A stretch of DNA of 64,000 nucleotides. Source: CBDCUC01 sp965222485 (GTDB lineage Bacteria; Pseudomonadota; Alphaproteobacteria; Rhizobiales; Hyphomicrobiaceae). Under the pieces are notes generated by a model that saw nothing but the letters and a program-made list of their open reading frames with translations, had not been told where the DNA came from and made no database searches. The stretch spans positions 310,001 through 374,000 of the forward strand of contig CBDCUC010000030.1 of the NCBI GenBank assembly GCA_965222485.1, given 5' to 3'. A program made the translations under genes and the position numbers. This document shows positions 56,087 to 64,000 of this stretch, one piece after another (the stretch's first letter is position 1; each line of letters begins with the position of its first letter).

Positions 56087-56449
56087 TTACAACTCGTGAT
56101 TGGTCACGGATACATACTCCGGATCGTCTTGGGTGCGCCGTTCGAATCTCAAAAAATCGTAATAGCCGCATCGTTTGGTATCGGGAAAATCGCGGCAGAC
56201 TTTGGGGCGCGCTTCATAAATCGTGCAACGGCGTTTCTCGGTGTCAAAGAACCTGCAAATCTTGCCGAAATGCTCGTCGGGCTGGCGGCGCATTGCGTAC
56301 TTGCGGCCGTGTTCCTCGCGTGTAAACGCCTTCTTGGCGGTCTCAAAGTCCATGTCGTGATGTTTGGCAAGGCGCTCAACATCACGCTTCTCCAGGGCAA
56401 TCAGGGGATAGGAACAGCAGTAGCCGGGGCATTTTGAGCAGTCGTACAC
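56087..56449 (-). CDS. YkgJ family cysteine-cluster protein
   Basis: A 120-aa protein starting VYDCSKCPGYCCSYP, the hallmark C-x2-C-x3-CC cluster of the YkgJ (zinc/iron-chelating) family. Further cysteines in GKICRFFDTEKRRCTIYEARPKVCRDFP complete the metal site. GTG at 56449 is preferred because AAGGACGAG lies about 9 bases upstream and the family begins there; an upstream frame to 56638 adds unconserved residues. The metal and the role are unknown. Confidence 0.82.
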   Translation of the reverse strand: MYDCSKCPGYCCSYPLIALEKRDVERLAKHHDMDFETAKKAFTREEHGRKYAMRRQPDEHFGKICRFFDTEKRRCTIYEARPKVCRDFPDTKRCGYYDFLRFERRTQDDPEYVSVTNHEL

Positions 56450-56953
56450 GGTTGTTCTCGTCCTTTCCGTTTTTGAAAAACAGCCAGGCAGGCAGCTTGG
56501 GCCGATGGCGGATGCTGCCGTTCGTTGTGTATTGGGGTTACGCGACGCTGTTTTTACAGAAACGCTAGCATCAATGGTGGCAAACGAAAGACGGGTTGAG
56601 TCTTTTCTGCACAATCGGAGCACCGAGTCTGACGCCAAACTTTACCGTCACGTTGCCTCGAGGGCAGGTCAACTTCCCTGTTGTTCCCCAACGGAATGTG
56701 GACAGAGCAACGTGACAATACGGTGCAATCAAGCTCAGTAGTCGTTTGGGCACCCTGATCAGGGGTGGCCGGCGCAACGAGATTGCTCCTAAGAGGGTGC
56801 GGTAGCCGGATTGCGACTAGCTGGCAACACGAGTTATGGATATAGTCAGCCTTTGCAAATTGGTGCGCTGCAATAGTCACACTTTTTCCGCTATGGTCCG
56901 TCTCCGTAGCGGCCAAGTCAGGGCCCGGTGTGTGTGCGTTGGGGGACACTCAG
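56450..56953. other. Intergenic stretch, nothing recognised
   Basis: About 500 bases between the divergent YkgJ and pentapeptide-repeat genes. I see no supported ORF, tRNA, long hairpin or known regulatory site; it probably holds the promoters of both genes. Confidence 0.4.
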
Positions 56954-59086
56954 ATGAGTGAGATGTTGGGTAATTCGGTTGAGGGTGAGGCGCAGGTCAA
57001 CCCCTATAGCTTGCTGGAAGCGGTCAATCGCTCAAGCGATACGGCGCATACCGCGTGGCTGATTTTCTTAGGTATTATGACCTATCTGATGATCGCGGTA
57101 GCGGGTGTAACCCATCGCGATCTGTTGCTGGAAACACCAGTGTCACTGCCGATATTGCAGGTTGAGATCCAGCAACGGCAGTTTTTCCAGTTTGCCCCGA
57201 TTGTTCTGGTGCTGTTCCATCTGGGATTGGTTTCGCAACTGGTGCTGCTGGCGCGCAAGACCCTGGAATTCGATCACGCGATCAGGCTTTTGGAAACGAG
57301 CGATAAGAGGACGCATCCGCTCAGGCTGGAGTTGCACAATTTCTTCTTCGTTCAGGCAATTGCGGGCCCGCATCGCGCGCCCGTCATGGGCGGATTTTTG
57401 CATGCGATGAGCTGGCTGACGCTGGCAGTCTTGCCTGTCATTCTGATCCTATACATTCAGGTGGTCTTCCTTCCCTACCACAACATCGGCATTACTTGGA
57501 CGCATCGTTTGTCGCTTGTGGTCGATATTCTAATGTTGTCGATTATCGGCGTATTTCTCGTGCGGGCGGAGACATCGTTCTTTTCGGCGCTGTTTCGAAC
57601 CAGCATGGCAAATCCATTGAGGTCGGTGCTTTCGCTTGTGATATTCGGCGCCGTCTGGGTGTTCTCGTTTTTCGTGGCCACCGTGCCCGGTGAGTTCATG
57701 GACAAAATTGGGCGTACGTTTTTTATGAGCCCTGCAGAGGATACGAGCCAGGCGGATATTGGCGGGTTTTCACTGCCATTTGTGTCGGCAAGCAGTGATG
57801 GAGCGCTGTTTGGCATCTTCCGTCGAAATCTTGTGGTGACCGATACGGATCTAGTTGTGGATCGTGATGTTACGCCTGGGGAGACAACACTCAATCTGCG
57901 TGGCCGGGACCTGCGCTATGCCCGCCTTGATCGTTCGGATATGCACCAAGTCGATTTGACCGGTGCCAATCTGGACTATGCTTCGCTCGATGGTACGGAT
58001 TTGCGTGGCGCTTGGCTGCAGTGCGCTGATCTGAATGAACTTTTGCTTAGCGAAGATCGCAAGAAGGCGTTGTGCACATCGGCGCGGCGCGCGGACTTTT
58101 CTCGTGCCAAACTTGGGAACGCGCACCTCAACGGTATCAACGCTTCAGGGGCGAAGTTCGAGGAGGCACAGCTTCAGCGCGCAAACCTTGCTTACGCGGT
58201 TTTGATCGGCGCGAATTTTTCCAGTGCTCGCCTGGAGATGGCGGATTTGACGGGAGGTATTCAAGCCCAGGGTGCTAACTTCCTCATTGCTACGTTGCAA
58301 GGTACGGATCTTACAGGTGCGAAGCTCGTTGCTGCGGATTTCTCCAGCGCTTCCATGCAAGGTGCACTTCTCAATTACGCTCAATTGCAAGGCGCGAGCC
58401 TGCGTGATGCGGATTTGGAGGCCGCCAGTTTGTTGCGGGCAAAGTTGCAAGGTGCGGAAATGAGTGGCGCAAAAATCAAGGGCGCGGATTTGCGTTCAGC
58501 ATCGGTCTGGATGACGGGTCCGCCGCAGCAAGATGATGAGGGTTTGGCGGACCTTGCACGTATCAAGATGGAGCCACTCGGCGCTGCAGACGTGGATAGC
58601 CTGGCGGGGCAGATTGATCGGGTCAAAAACAAGGCGCTTAACCGGCAAATGCGCGATACGTTGAAGGGCATCATGGATGTCGCGGGAAGTGATGCCTGGT
58701 CCAACAGCGATGGCCATCAAGCTTGGCAGAGCATGATCTCGAAATCAGGGGTCTCGCCGGCTCCTGCACCTCGCCCGGTTGCCGAGACGCCGGCCGAAGG
58801 TGAGGAAGAGCTGGCAGGTGCACCGCCTGCGCCTGCGCCAGTGGAGGTTGCAAGCTACGGAGACCGTTTGACTGATCATCTGGTCAAGGTGATGTGTCGG
58901 CCACGGTGGAGCAATGGGGCAGTTGCGACAGGCATTGCGCGACGGGCTCAATCACAGCACTTCCGTGGTGATTTGAGTGAAATCTATCAGCGCCTGCAGT
59001 CATCAAGCTGTGCCGCCTCGAAGGCTGTTCCCGTCGATATCATGCGCCAGCTAGCGTCTGCGGCCGATCTGTCGCGCACCCAGTAG
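56954..59086 (+). CDS. Membrane protein with pentapeptide repeats
   Basis: A 710-aa protein. The N-terminal ~270 residues contain about five hydrophobic helices (WLIFLGIMTYLMIAVAGV, FAPIVLVLFHLGLVSQLVLLA, AVLPVILILYIQVVFL, LVVDILMLSIIGVFLV, LSLVIFGAVWVFSFFVATV). From about 310 to 535 come many A(D/N)LXX pentapeptide repeats (GANLDYASLDGTDLRGA, GAKLVAADFSSASMQGALL), which fold as a right-handed beta-helix. A Pro-rich linker and a helical C-terminus (about 640-710) follow. It is a plausible membrane-bound scaffold; the role is unknown. GGGGGACAC precedes the ATG at 56954. Confidence 0.85.
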   Translation: MSEMLGNSVEGEAQVNPYSLLEAVNRSSDTAHTAWLIFLGIMTYLMIAVAGVTHRDLLLETPVSLPILQVEIQQRQFFQFAPIVLVLFHLGLVSQLVLLARKTLEFDHAIRLLETSDKRTHPLRLELHNFFFVQAIAGPHRAPVMGGFLHAMSWLTLAVLPVILILYIQVVFLPYHNIGITWTHRLSLVVDILMLSIIGVFLVRAETSFFSALFRTSMANPLRSVLSLVIFGAVWVFSFFVATVPGEFMDKIGRTFFMSPAEDTSQADIGGFSLPFVSASSDGALFGIFRRNLVVTDTDLVVDRDVTPGETTLNLRGRDLRYARLDRSDMHQVDLTGANLDYASLDGTDLRGAWLQCADLNELLLSEDRKKALCTSARRADFSRAKLGNAHLNGINASGAKFEEAQLQRANLAYAVLIGANFSSARLEMADLTGGIQAQGANFLIATLQGTDLTGAKLVAADFSSASMQGALLNYAQLQGASLRDADLEAASLLRAKLQGAEMSGAKIKGADLRSASVWMTGPPQQDDEGLADLARIKMEPLGAADVDSLAGQIDRVKNKALNRQMRDTLKGIMDVAGSDAWSNSDGHQAWQSMISKSGVSPAPAPRPVAETPAEGEEELAGAPPAPAPVEVASYGDRLTDHLVKVMCRPRWSNGAVATGIARRAQSQHFRGDLSEIYQRLQSSSCAASKAVPVDIMRQLASAADLSRTQ

Positions 59087-59565
59087 GCGCGGCCCGGCTA
59101 GCGATATGGTTGTGCGTTAGAACAGACGCGCGACGGAAGCTGCACGGATCACAACGCCGAAAGTGGGTACATCTTATTCGGATGTTATTCGGATGCTTCG
59201 GCTTCTACGTTCGATGTTGGCGTATCTTTTAGGGTGAGGGGTTGCGGGCAAGGCAACACTACTATAGAACATAAAGTGAACAATTTTGCGGAGAACATTT
59301 GGACCTGACGCCTTTGCGTATTCGCTTTGGGCTCTTCTATGCCGGGCCAGGAAAGCGGTGGACAACATGAGCTGCTCGTCCCCGGTGCGGATGTGGCACG
59401 CTAGGTTGATGCAACGCGACTCGGTCAGATGAGCGGTGCGTGGTCGTTAGGCAGGGGTACGGCTTTTGGTTTGCGTCTCAACCGCTGTCGTCTTCCGAGG
59501 CTAATCAAAATGCTAGGCGCCGCGTCGGGTCACGCGATGCAAGCGAAACAATCAGGGAGTGCAGC
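59087..59565. other. Intergenic region upstream of ssb
   Basis: About 480 bases without a supported gene. It holds a LexA-like site at 59267-59281 and a short direct repeat TTATTCGGATG near 59173-59196. Confidence 0.4.
59267..59281. promoter_or_regulatory. LexA-like SOS box upstream of ssb
   Basis: GAAC-ATAAAGT-GAAC, an exact GAAC-N7-GAAC match, 285 bases upstream of the ssb ATG. The distance is long for direct repression unless the ssb promoter lies far upstream, and such a short pattern is expected about twice by chance in 64 kb on both strands. Confidence 0.4.
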
Positions 59566-60054
59566 ATGGCTGGTTCCGTAAACAAGGTAATACTAATTGG
59601 TAATCTCGGGCGAGATCCAGAGATCCGCCGGACGCAGGATGGCCGTCCGATCGCCAATCTGCGCGTCGCGACGACGGAGAGCTGGCGTGACAAGACGTCG
59701 GGTGAACGCAGAGAGAAGACCGAATGGCATTCCGTTGTCATCTTTAGTGAAGGACTTTGCCGCGTGGCTGAGCAGTACCTCAAGAAGGGTGCCAAGGTTT
59801 ATATTGAGGGTCAGCTGCAGACACGCAAATGGCAGGACCAGCAAGGGCAGGACCGGTATTCCACGGAGGTTGTGCTGCAGGGCTTCGGAGGTACGTTGAC
59901 GATGCTCGACGGTCGGTCGGGTGGTGCTAGTGCCGGTCTGCAGGACAATGGCCAATCCGACTACGACGCCGGTCAATTCCAGGGTGGTGGTTCGGCGCGT
60001 GGCGGTTCATCGGAAAGCTTTGACAAGCAGCTCGATGATGAGATCCCGTTCTAA
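59566..60054 (+). CDS. ssb: Single-stranded DNA-binding protein
   Basis: A 162-aa SSB with the OB-fold N-domain (SVNKVILIGNLGRDPEIRR, EKTEWHSVVIFSEGLCRVAEQYL, KKGAKVYIEGQLQTRKWQD) at residues 1-112, a Gly/Gln-rich flexible linker and the acidic tip DDEIPF that binds partner repair and replication proteins. AGGGAG lies 7-8 bases upstream of the ATG at 59566; an upstream frame to 59440 is not family-like. The uvrA-ssb-gyrA neighbourhood is usual for alphaproteobacteria. Confidence 0.97.
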   Translation: MAGSVNKVILIGNLGRDPEIRRTQDGRPIANLRVATTESWRDKTSGERREKTEWHSVVIFSEGLCRVAEQYLKKGAKVYIEGQLQTRKWQDQQGQDRYSTEVVLQGFGGTLTMLDGRSGGASAGLQDNGQSDYDAGQFQGGGSARGGSSESFDKQLDDEIPF

Positions 60055-60076
60055 CACCAACAGCTTTTGACTAAAC

Positions 60077-60113
60077 AAAAGGCCAGCGGACTTTCGTCCT
60101 GCTGGCCTTTTGT
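60077..60113 (+). terminator. Intrinsic terminator of ssb
   Basis: GGCCAGC-GGA pairs with TCC-t-GCTGGCC around a 6-base loop, flanked by AAAA and TTTTG, 23 bases after the ssb stop. Confidence 0.85.
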
Positions 60114-60218
60114 TTGCTTGTTCTTACGTTGTTGGTTTGGACTGAATCTGACGCGGGGGCATATCTTTCGCGATCAATGCCGATGCCTCAGTCTTAAGGC
60201 CTGCATGGCCTTAAGGTA

Positions 60219-60896
60219 TCAGTTTGCGGGTGCTTCAGATGAATTGTCCGCAGGAGCACTCGCGCCGTCCTCAGGCGTTGCGGCTTCCTTGGCGTCGTCA
60301 GCCACTTCCTTTGCCTTGTCGATGGCTTTCTTGGCACCTTCCTTGGCGGCCGAATAGGCTTCCGAAGCTTTTTCTTTGGCAGCCTCTAGCGCTGGGGTGG
60401 CTTTCTCTTTCGCCTTCTCGTACGCGTCGGTGGCGGTCACACTGCCTTTGTCTGAGAGTTCTTTTGCTTTTTCCATCGCGCGTTCGATCAGTGACTTCTT
60501 GGCCTTCGCGCGAACGAACTCCGGCATTGCTTCAAGCACGCCTTTGGTTGCTTCAGGAATCGTTACGATCGTCTTGCCGTCTTTTTTGACGTACTGCAGG
60601 GCTGACAGGTGAACGCCGATGCGTTTTTCCGCAATGCCAAGGAAGCCGCCGGTACCCATGATAATACCTTCAACGACATTGGCATCGTTCAGGATCAAGT
60701 CTTCGATGTCACCGATGATTTTGCCGTCTTTGTCGTGAACCTTGATCCCGATCAGCTCGTCGCGGGCCAAATATTGGGCGCTCGTCTGGCTCTCAATAAA
60801 GACATCGGCCGGTATGTTCACTGGATCGGCCGCCTGTGCTGGAGCAGCCAAGGCCATCGCGGCGGTGAGGGTCAAAGTAGATAACAGTTTGTGCAT
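60219..60896 (-). CDS. Exported PRC-barrel protein with helical tail
   Basis: A 225-aa protein with signal peptide (about residues 1-22, PAQAAD), a PRC-barrel domain (about 40-120: LIGIKVHDKDGKIIGDIEDLIL, VEGIIMGTGGFLGIAEKRIGVHL) and an Ala/Lys/Glu-rich helical tail (about 140-215, EKAKEKATPALEAAKEKASEAY), then Pro/Ser-rich end. The tail resembles LEA-type or apolipoprotein-like amphipathic repeats. Such periplasmic PRC proteins are often stress-inducible; a weak GGAAC-N17-TGTT motif (60928-60953, minus strand) may be an ECF-type promoter. GGAAGG is 8 bases before the ATG. Confidence 0.82.
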   Translation of the reverse strand: MHKLLSTLTLTAAMALAAPAQAADPVNIPADVFIESQTSAQYLARDELIGIKVHDKDGKIIGDIEDLILNDANVVEGIIMGTGGFLGIAEKRIGVHLSALQYVKKDGKTIVTIPEATKGVLEAMPEFVRAKAKKSLIERAMEKAKELSDKGSVTATDAYEKAKEKATPALEAAKEKASEAYSAAKEGAKKAIDKAKEVADDAKEAATPEDGASAPADNSSEAPAN

Positions 60897-61263
60897 ATAT
60901 TCGCCTTCCTTGAATTTTGGCTCGGACAACACAGCGGTGGGGTCTCCGGTTCCGTTCTACCCTTGAGGAATGCACCTCATGAAAACGTTCCGACCGTGTT
61001 GCATCCCGGCGCGGTCTAGCCGGTCGATGTGACGCTAGCAAGTCTCGGTGCAAGAATATTGATTTTCTCACCGTAAATGGCGATAAACTGTTGTGTTATT
61101 GGGGAAAACTGGGGAGAACAGGCGTTGGTGACGGTGGCATGATTGCTGTTGTGCAGCCATCGCGATAATGTCCGTCATATGACTCTCGAACGGCCGCTGC
61201 TGGTGAATTGATTCGCTGGCATGTGGTAGTTTTTGTGCCTCCCCTCAATCATCTGGGTCCTAC

Positions 61264-64000
61264 GTGGCAGATATTAGCGACAACACCCCGCCGCAAGGCG
61301 GTCCAAGCGACATTCGTCCCGTCTCAATCACTGATGAGATGAAGCGGTCCTATCTCGAATACGCAATGAGCGTCATTGTTTCGCGCGCGTTGCCGGATGT
61401 TCGCGACGGATTGAAACCGGTTCATCGGCGTATCCTTTACGGGATGCACGTGATGGGACTTGAGTGGAACAAAAAGTACGTCAAGTCGGCGCGCGTCGTT
61501 GGCGAGGTGATGGGCAAATATCACCCGCATGGTGATAGCGCCATCTACGATGCGCTGGTTCGCCTGGCGCAGGACTTTTCGATGAGCCTGCCGCTTGTTG
61601 ATGGACAGGGCAACTTCGGCTCAATCGACGGCGATCCGCCTGCGGCCATGCGCTACACGGAATCGCGCCTCCAAAAGGTCTCGCAATATCTACTCGACGA
61701 TCTCGACAAACAGACGGTCGATTTCAAGCCGAACTACGACGAGCAGTTGGAAGAGCCGTCGGTCCTGCCGGCAAAATTACCCAATCTTCTTGTCAACGGC
61801 GCCGGCGGTATCGCGGTCGGCATGGCGACGAATATTCCACCGCATAATCTGGGTGAGGTCGTTGATGCGTGCATCGCACATTTAGACAACCCTGATATCA
61901 GCATAGATGAGTTGATTGAGCTTGTGCCGGGACCTGATTTCCCGACCGGTGGGCTCATTCTCGGCCGGGGTGGAATTCTTTCCGCCTATCACAAGGGGCG
62001 CGGGTCCATCATTATGCGCGCCAGAGTGGAAGTTGAGGAGATTCGCAAGGACCGCTACGCGCTTGTTGTGGGTGCGATCCCCTATCAGGTCAACAAGCGT
62101 GTTCTGATCGAGAAAATTGCCGAACAGGTGCGTGAGAAACGCGTCGAGGGCATTTCTGACATATGGGACGAATCCAACCGTGAGGGCATGCGTGTCGTCA
62201 TTGAGTTGAAGCGTGATGCGGTTCCTGATGTCGTGCTCAATCAGCTGTGGCGTTATTCGGATCTGCAGACGTCGTTTGGTGCCAACATGCTGGCAATTAA
62301 TGGCGGGCGACCTGAACAACTCAATCTGAAGGATATGATTGCGGCATTCACCGCCTTCCGCGAGGAGGTGGTGACCCGTAGGACCAAGCACTTGCTTGCC
62401 AAGGCGCGGGACAGAGCGCATGTGCTCGTCGGACTGGCGATTGCGGTTGCCAATATCGATGAAGTAATCAAGCTCATTCGTGGAGCGCCAACGCCTGCGA
62501 TCGCGCGTGAGCAGTTAATGGAACGGCATTGGCCCGCGCGCGATATTGCGCCCTTGGTTGAGTTGATCGCCGATCCGCGACATCGCGTTGCAGACGACGG
62601 CACCTATCAGCTTAGCGAAGAGCAGGCGCGCGCCATTCTCGATTTAAGACTGCAACGTCTTACGGCGCTGGGTCGTGATGAAATCGGCGATGAGTTGAAA
62701 AAGATCGGCGAGGAGATCAAGGAATACCTGGCCATTCTGTCGTCGCGGTTGCGCATCGTTGAGATTATTCGTGACGAGCTGAAAGCGATAAAGGCGGAAT
62801 TTGCCGTACCGCGACGCACGGAAATTCTAGAGATTGCCGGCGATGTCGAAGACGAAGATCTGATCCAGCGCGAAGACATGGTGGTGACCGTTACGCACAA
62901 GGGCTACATCAAGCGAGTCCCTCTTGCGACCTATCGCGCGCAACGTCGTGGTGGTAAGGGCCGGTCAGGCCTGACGACGCGGGAAGAAGATTTCGTCACG
63001 CAGATCTTCAGCGCTTCGACGCATACGCCGGTGCTGTTCTTTTCTTCACGCGGCATGTGTTATCGCATGAAGGTGTGGCGTTTGCCGGCGGCCACGCCCC
63101 AGTCGGTTGGAAAGGCGCTTATAAATCTGCTGCCGCTGGAACCGGAGGAGTGGATCACGACGATCTTGCCGCTACCGGAGGATGCGGATACGTGGAGCGA
63201 ATTGCAGCTCATGTTCGCGACGCGCTCTGGCAATGTGCGGCGAAACTCTTTGAGCGATTTTGAGAACATCAATCGCAATGGCAAGATAGCCATGAAGCTT
63301 GGTGAGAATGACAAGATTGTTGACGTTGCGATTTGCACGCCGGACGACAACGTGCTGCTGACAACCTCCAACGGTCAATGTATCCGCTTTCCCGTCAATG
63401 ATGTGCGTGTCTTCAAGGGCCGCGACTCCCTAGGTGTGCGGGGGATTCGGCTGGATGGCGACGACCATGTGATTTCCATGGCCATTCTTGGTGGTATCGA
63501 TGTGACGGCTGAGGAGCGTAACGGCTATTTGAAGATGGCCGCAGCGCAACGGCGTGCTGCCTCTGTGGAAGATGAAGATGGAGGTGTGCCGGAAGCCGGT
63601 GCACCGGAAGAGGAGCCAGAAGAGAGTGGCGAAGATGTCGTCTTGAGCCAGGAACGCTTCGATGAACTGGCCGCGCGGGAGCAGTTTGTGCTGACGCTGT
63701 CAACGCGAGGCTACGGCAAACGATCTTCGTCTTATGAGTACCGGACTTCGGGTCGCGGTGGCAAAGGCATTGTTGCCATGGTGGTGAATGAGCGTAATGG
63801 CAAGTTATGCGCTTCATTTCCAATCGAGCAGACTGACCAGATTATCCTTGTGACGGATGCCGGCCAGTTGATCCGGTGCCCCGTGGGCGATGTACGGATA
63901 GCCGGCCGAAACACGCAAGGCGTGCGTGTTTTCCGGACGGGTGACGATGAGCACGTTGTATCGGTCGAGCGCTTGCGAGACGACGGAGCGGATGATGATG
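61264..64000 (+). CDS. gyrA: DNA gyrase subunit A (partial, runs off the window)
   Basis: Starts at GTG 61264 and stays open for 912 codons to the window end. ITDEMKRSYLEYAMSVIVSRALPDVRDGLKPVHRRIL, the QRDR block HPHGDSAIYDALVRLAQDFS with Ser92 and Asp96 (E. coli Ser83 and Asp87, wild-type residues), and the catalytic Tyr131 in AAMRYTESRL are clear. The C-terminal beta-pinwheel contains an acidic insert (EDEDGGVPEAGAPEEEPEE) typical of alphaproteobacteria. Gyrase A cuts and rejoins DNA to introduce negative supercoils. The terminal part is missing. Confidence 0.97.
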   Translation, partial: MADISDNTPPQGGPSDIRPVSITDEMKRSYLEYAMSVIVSRALPDVRDGLKPVHRRILYGMHVMGLEWNKKYVKSARVVGEVMGKYHPHGDSAIYDALVRLAQDFSMSLPLVDGQGNFGSIDGDPPAAMRYTESRLQKVSQYLLDDLDKQTVDFKPNYDEQLEEPSVLPAKLPNLLVNGAGGIAVGMATNIPPHNLGEVVDACIAHLDNPDISIDELIELVPGPDFPTGGLILGRGGILSAYHKGRGSIIMRARVEVEEIRKDRYALVVGAIPYQVNKRVLIEKIAEQVREKRVEGISDIWDESNREGMRVVIELKRDAVPDVVLNQLWRYSDLQTSFGANMLAINGGRPEQLNLKDMIAAFTAFREEVVTRRTKHLLAKARDRAHVLVGLAIAVANIDEVIKLIRGAPTPAIAREQLMERHWPARDIAPLVELIADPRHRVADDGTYQLSEEQARAILDLRLQRLTALGRDEIGDELKKIGEEIKEYLAILSSRLRIVEIIRDELKAIKAEFAVPRRTEILEIAGDVEDEDLIQREDMVVTVTHKGYIKRVPLATYRAQRRGGKGRSGLTTREEDFVTQIFSASTHTPVLFFSSRGMCYRMKVWRLPAATPQSVGKALINLLPLEPEEWITTILPLPEDADTWSELQLMFATRSGNVRRNSLSDFENINRNGKIAMKLGENDKIVDVAICTPDDNVLLTTSNGQCIRFPVNDVRVFKGRDSLGVRGIRLDGDDHVISMAILGGIDVTAEERNGYLKMAAAQRRAASVEDEDGGVPEAGAPEEEPEESGEDVVLSQERFDELAAREQFVLTLSTRGYGKRSSSYEYRTSGRGGKGIVAMVVNERNGKLCASFPIEQTDQIILVTDAGQLIRCPVGDVRIAGRNTQGVRVFRTGDDEHVVSVERLRDDGADDD

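Overview
The window looks like a chromosomal segment of an alphaproteobacterium, most likely of the Hyphomicrobiales (a Hyphomicrobium/Filomicrobium-type relative). The evidence is the uvrA-ssb-gyrA neighbourhood, a glnB-glnA operon with a sigma-54/NtrC-type control region, LexA-like sites of the alphaproteobacterial GAAC-N7-GAAC form, DUF1134 (EipA), DUF1489 and DUF938 proteins, and GTCATCCC-type intergenic palindromes. The genus is an inference. No plasmid, prophage, IS transposase, rRNA or CRISPR array was seen.

Layout. 1-8.4 kb: the end of a TAXI-type TRAP transporter gene, the propionyl-CoA carboxylase biotin subunit (pccA), a DUF805 membrane protein, a LysR regulator, a histone-H1-like Lys/Ala-rich protein, lipB, tRNA-Leu(GAG) and a saccharopine-dehydrogenase-like reductase. 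8.5-16.1 kb: two tandem secreted NodB-type polysaccharide deacetylases, the MgtE magnesium channel, a periplasmic coiled-coil protein, a DUF4287/DUF5655 protein and a small membrane methyltransferase. 16.5-23.3 kb: small exported proteins, a YdcF-type protein, a lipoprotein, DUF1489, a HisC-like aminotransferase and a DUF4846 protein. 23.4-27.1 kb: glnA and glnB, divergent from the NAD(P)H-hydrate repair gene nnr. 27.3-33.4 kb: a TPR protein, two adjacent L,D-transpeptidases, an extended EipA and a third NodB deacetylase. 33.6-41.7 kb: methyltransferases, a Kazal-domain protein, unknown exported and membrane proteins, a lone ABC-type ATPase, YaiI and a secreted trefoil-like protein. 41.7-49.4 kb: an RTX protein, a fluoroacetate-dehalogenase-like hydrolase, an EamA exporter, a run of tiny exported proteins, a third L,D-transpeptidase and a cluster of palindromic repeats. 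49.5-64 kb: an accessory ORF, uvrA, a CDF metal transporter, a GST-like protein, a YkgJ protein, a large pentapeptide-repeat membrane protein, ssb, a PRC-barrel protein and gyrA, which runs off the window.

Functionally the window is dominated by cell-envelope proteins: three secreted deacetylases, three L,D-transpeptidases, EipA, YdcF, an SH3b protein and many exported proteins of unknown role. Core nitrogen control (glnBA) and DNA repair/replication (uvrA, ssb, gyrA) lie among them. The least explained signals are a structured, ORF-free stretch ending in a strong terminator (about 34.23-34.49 kb), a C-rich terminator hairpin with a CCUCC loop (18.66-18.72 kb), a run of small exported proteins (46.3-48.0 kb) and several exported proteins with unusual low-complexity or Cys-rich tails. 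All functional statements come from reading the sequence and recalling family features. No database search was run.
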